DNA of 7,174 nt from an uncultured Eubacteriales bacterium (lineage in GTDB: Bacteria; Bacillota; Clostridia; Lachnospirales; Anaerotignaceae): positions 1-7,174 of the forward strand of contig CAUHBX010000043.1 of the NCBI GenBank assembly GCA_959604475.1. The letters are read 5' to 3'. The notes under the pieces were generated by a model. It had not been told where the DNA came from. It made no database searches and was given only the letters and a program-made list of their open reading frames with translations. The translations under genes and the position numbers were made by a program. Below are positions 5,861 to 7,174 of the stretch, one piece after another. Numbering within the stretch: position 1 is the stretch's first letter; every line of letters begins with the position of its first letter.

Positions 5861-6325
5861 GTGGATATTTCAGAAAAAATTTTACAGCTCAGAAAGGCGT
5901 CTGATATGACGCAGGAACAGCTTGCCGAAAAGGTGGGCGTTTCAAGGCAGTCTGTCTCAAAATGGGAGGGAGGCCAGGCCGTACCGGAGCTGGATAAGCT
6001 TTTGGAGCTTGGCAGAATATTTAATGTAACAACGGATTACCTTATAAAGCCCTCCGAGCTTGACGAGCTTTCAATAAAAACCGAAATACTGGAGAAAAAA
6101 CAGCAGGAATTGATTAGGCAGGCAGAAAAGGCGAAAATTAAGAAGCGTAATATTTTATCCTGTGCCGCAGTGTATACGGCGGCCCTTGCGGCTGCGGTAC
6201 TGCTCCATCTTATTTCATGGGAATGGGACTTCCTTTGGAATGTATTTCCCGGCGTTACGTTATATATTGTAATCTTTCTTGCGGCTTCCGCCATTTGTAT
6301 AGCTATTTGTGCGAGACGTAAATAA
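5861..6325 (+). CDS. XRE-family transcriptional regulator with C-terminal membrane helices
   Basis: A 154-residue protein. Residues 5-62 form a Cro/CI-type helix-turn-helix: [20 protein letters not shown], then recognition-helix sequence [12 protein letters not shown], then the family-typical [21 protein letters not shown] charged, probably coiled-coil linker follows (about 69-97, rich in E, K and Q). Two hydrophobic helices lie at about 98-119 and 125-150, ending in the basic tail ARRK, so the DNA-binding domain is probably tethered to the inner membrane face. The start is GTG at 5861, 7 nt after GAGGAGG. Regulators of this build are common in Bacillota and often sit beside transporter genes; the EamA gene is immediately upstream in the same direction. 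A dyad over its promoter suggests autoregulation. The signal it senses is unknown. Confidence 0.92.
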   Translation: MDISEKILQLRKASDMTQEQLAEKVGVSRQSVSKWEGGQAVPELDKLLELGRIFNVTTDYLIKPSELDELSIKTEILEKKQQELIRQAEKAKIKKRNILSCAAVYTAALAAAVLLHLISWEWDFLWNVFPGVTLYIVIFLAASAICIAICARRK

Positions 6326-6327
6326 AA

Positions 6328-6361
6328 AAGGGAGGGACACTGATTTCAGTGCCCCTCCCTT
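6328..6361 (-). terminator. Terminator between convergent xre and nitroreductase genes
   Basis: Two 15-nt arms (6328-6342 and 6347-6361) surround the loop ATTT. On the minus strand all positions pair, with one G-U wobble, and a T6 tract follows, making a strong terminator for the nitroreductase gene 10 nt after its stop. On the plus strand there is one A-C mismatch and only a weak T-tract, so it ends xre transcripts less efficiently. Confidence 0.88.
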
Positions 6362-6371
6362 AATATAAAAA

Positions 6372-6965
6372 TTATTTATACACCCTTACTCTTTCCTCGC
6401 CGGGCATTTTGTTTACAGGCTCCGGTTCGGACACAGCCGTGCCGAATACCATTTCCGATACTAGCCGCCAGCCGTCGGGAATGTCCCACTGCTTTTTAAC
6501 GGCATCGTCTATAAGAGGATTGTAATGCTGTAAATTGGCGCCGATATTCTTCTCGGCAAAGGCGTTCCAGATGTTTATCTGAAGCATGCCAAGGGAATGT
6601 GCGGCGAACATGTCAAAGGAGTCCGCGAATTTGGCATACTGCGCTTTTATGTCGTCAACGGTCTTTTCGTCCTCGAAAAACATTATTGTGCCTGCGCCCT
6701 TGGCGAACATTTCCATTTTCTTTTTGGTAGCGGGAAAATCAATAGGGGAAGCCACTTCCTTAAGAATATCGGTGGTTATGGCCCACAGCCTGCGGTGTTC
6801 GTATCCGAACAGAATGACCGCGCGGCTGCTCTGCATGTTGAAGGCAGACGGGGTTTCTTCAATAATGCGGTATACCATTGAAACAATTTCCTCACTGCCC
6901 GTTTTCATGTCGCCTGAAAGTCCGTAAACGCTTCTTCTTTTCTTTAATATTTCCATATAACCCAT
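6372..6965 (-). CDS. Nitroreductase-family protein, Frm2/HBN1-like
   Basis: A 197-residue soluble protein expected to bind FMN and use NAD(P)H to reduce nitroaromatics, quinones or related substrates; the physiological substrate is unknown. The N-terminal phosphate/FMN-binding motif is KKRRSVYGL (residues 8-16). The second FMN motif, ETPSAFNMQSSRAVILFG (37-54), is the characteristic segment of the subfamily related to yeast Frm2/Hbn1. The central helix AHSLGMLQINIWNAFAEKN (122-140) and GANLQHYNPLID (142-153) also match that subfamily, as does the short overall length. The ATG at 6965 lies about 6 nt after GAGGA; a second in-frame ATG at 6956 is possible but worse placed. It is transcribed toward xre and has its own terminator. 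A 28-bp dyad in the promoter region suggests control by a DNA-binding repressor, perhaps redox- or electrophile-responsive (inference). Confidence 0.92.
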   Translation of the reverse strand: MGYMEILKKRRSVYGLSGDMKTGSEEIVSMVYRIIEETPSAFNMQSSRAVILFGYEHRRLWAITTDILKEVASPIDFPATKKKMEMFAKGAGTIMFFEDEKTVDDIKAQYAKFADSFDMFAAHSLGMLQINIWNAFAEKNIGANLQHYNPLIDDAVKKQWDIPDGWRLVSEMVFGTAVSEPEPVNKMPGEERVRVYK

Positions 6966-6985
6966 ATGATTTCCTCTTTTCTTAT

Positions 6986-7013
6986 TTATTTTAGATATGT
7001 AGGACTAAAATAA
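6986..7013 (-). promoter_or_regulatory. Dyad operator candidate at the nitroreductase promoter
   Basis: TTATTTTAG (6986-6994) and CTAAAATAA (7005-7013) form a perfect nine-base inverted repeat with a 10-bp spacer, so half-site centres are 19 bp apart. It lies 21 nt upstream of the nitroreductase ATG. A -35-like TTTACA (7026-7021) and -10-like TACATA (7001-6996, spacer 19) or TAAAAT (6993-6988) on the minus strand overlap it, so a bound protein would block transcription. The binding protein is unknown. Confidence 0.5.
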
Positions 7014-7068
7014 GTATGGCTGTAAATGGGAGAAAATATGATGGGTAAATTTGGGTTTATAGCAATAA

Positions 7069-7091
7069 AAAAGGACGCTTGGCGTCCTTTT
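7069..7091. terminator. Terminator after the ribbon-helix-helix gene
   Basis: A perfect ten-base-pair stem, AAAAGGACGC with GCGTCCTTTT, has the loop TTG and is flanked by A and T tracts on both sides, so it can act in both directions. On the minus strand it overlaps the stop codon of the partial gene at 7090 and separates that gene from the nitroreductase promoter. Confidence 0.88.
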
Positions 7092-7174
7092 ATTCATTAT
7101 CATATTCAACATGTTTGCTGTCCAAATCTTCTTTTATCAGTTTCTTGATGTAGCTGTTCGCGCTTTGTTTTGTA
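7090..7174 (-). CDS. Probable ribbon-helix-helix protein, C-terminal 27 residues only
   Basis: Read on the minus strand from the window edge, the frame gives TKQSANSYIKKLIKEDL followed by DSKHVEYDNE and a TAA stop. The pattern S-x-N-x-Y-I-x-x-L-I-x-E-D-L is typical of the second helix of Arc/MetJ-type ribbon-helix-helix DNA-binding proteins, including many antitoxins. Codons end directly at a strong terminator, supporting a real gene end. The N-terminal beta strand and any partner toxin lie outside the window, so the assignment is tentative. Confidence 0.55.
   Translation of the reverse strand, partial: TKQSANSYIKKLIKEDLDSKHVEYDNE

Noticed and set aside
7038..7148. Plus-strand reading frame of 36 codons near the right edge
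   Set aside because: It runs through the terminator hairpin and antisense to the ribbon-helix-helix coding end; the product resembles nothing known.
1..7174. CRISPR arrays, insertion sequences, tRNA or rRNA genes, phage or defence modules
   Set aside because: I looked for spaced direct repeats, transposase-like proteins, terminal inverted repeats and structural RNA signatures and found none; the content is mostly ordinary chromosomal genes.

Overview
The window looks like an ordinary, monocistron-rich stretch of a low-to-mid GC Bacillota chromosome, most likely class Clostridia (Lachnospirales-like). The grounds are strong AGGAGG-type ribosome binding sites, sigma-A-like promoters, many short hairpin plus T-tract terminators, a MecA adaptor, a membrane pyrophosphatase of the K+-dependent type common in anaerobes, and the protein families present. 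This is inference from gene content; no rRNA or other taxonomic marker is present.

Layout. (1) 3-1874 (+): the 3' nine-tenths of a membrane-bound ion-pumping pyrophosphatase (hppA), cut by the window edge and ended by a terminator. (2) 1924-2589 (+): a DUF2461/TIGR02453 protein whose ribosome binding site directly abuts that terminator. (3) 2590-2742: a convergent intergenic region with a perfect 40-bp palindrome (bidirectional terminator) and a perfect extended -10 box that could start a ~100-nt RNA. (4) 2743-3396 (-): mecA, the ClpC adaptor, with a clear promoter. (5) 3543-5150 (+): a 535-residue membrane-anchored protein of unknown function, divergent from mecA and followed by its own terminator. 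(6) 5212-5748 (+): a strong promoter, then a terminator-like hairpin, then a five-helix half-size EamA/DMT transporter. (7) 5861-6325 (+): an XRE-type regulator with two C-terminal membrane helices. (8) 6372-6965 (-): a Frm2/HBN1-like nitroreductase with a dyad in its promoter region. (9) 7090-7174 (-): the last 27 residues of a probable ribbon-helix-helix protein. No gene-free stretch exceeds 300 bases.

How the genes work together: there is little sign of an operon. Hairpin terminators follow hppA, the DUF2461 gene, mecA, the 535-aa gene, the xre gene and the nitroreductase gene, so most genes are probably transcribed singly. Possible links are regulatory: the membrane-bound XRE regulator lies beside the EamA transporter, and their promoter regions share short ordered blocks. 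I see no mobile element, CRISPR array, tRNA, rRNA or recognisable defence system. The most interesting items are the short promoter-hairpin leader before the EamA gene, the candidate small RNA between the DUF2461 gene and mecA, the dyad at the nitroreductase promoter, and the uncharacterised 535-aa extracytoplasmic protein.
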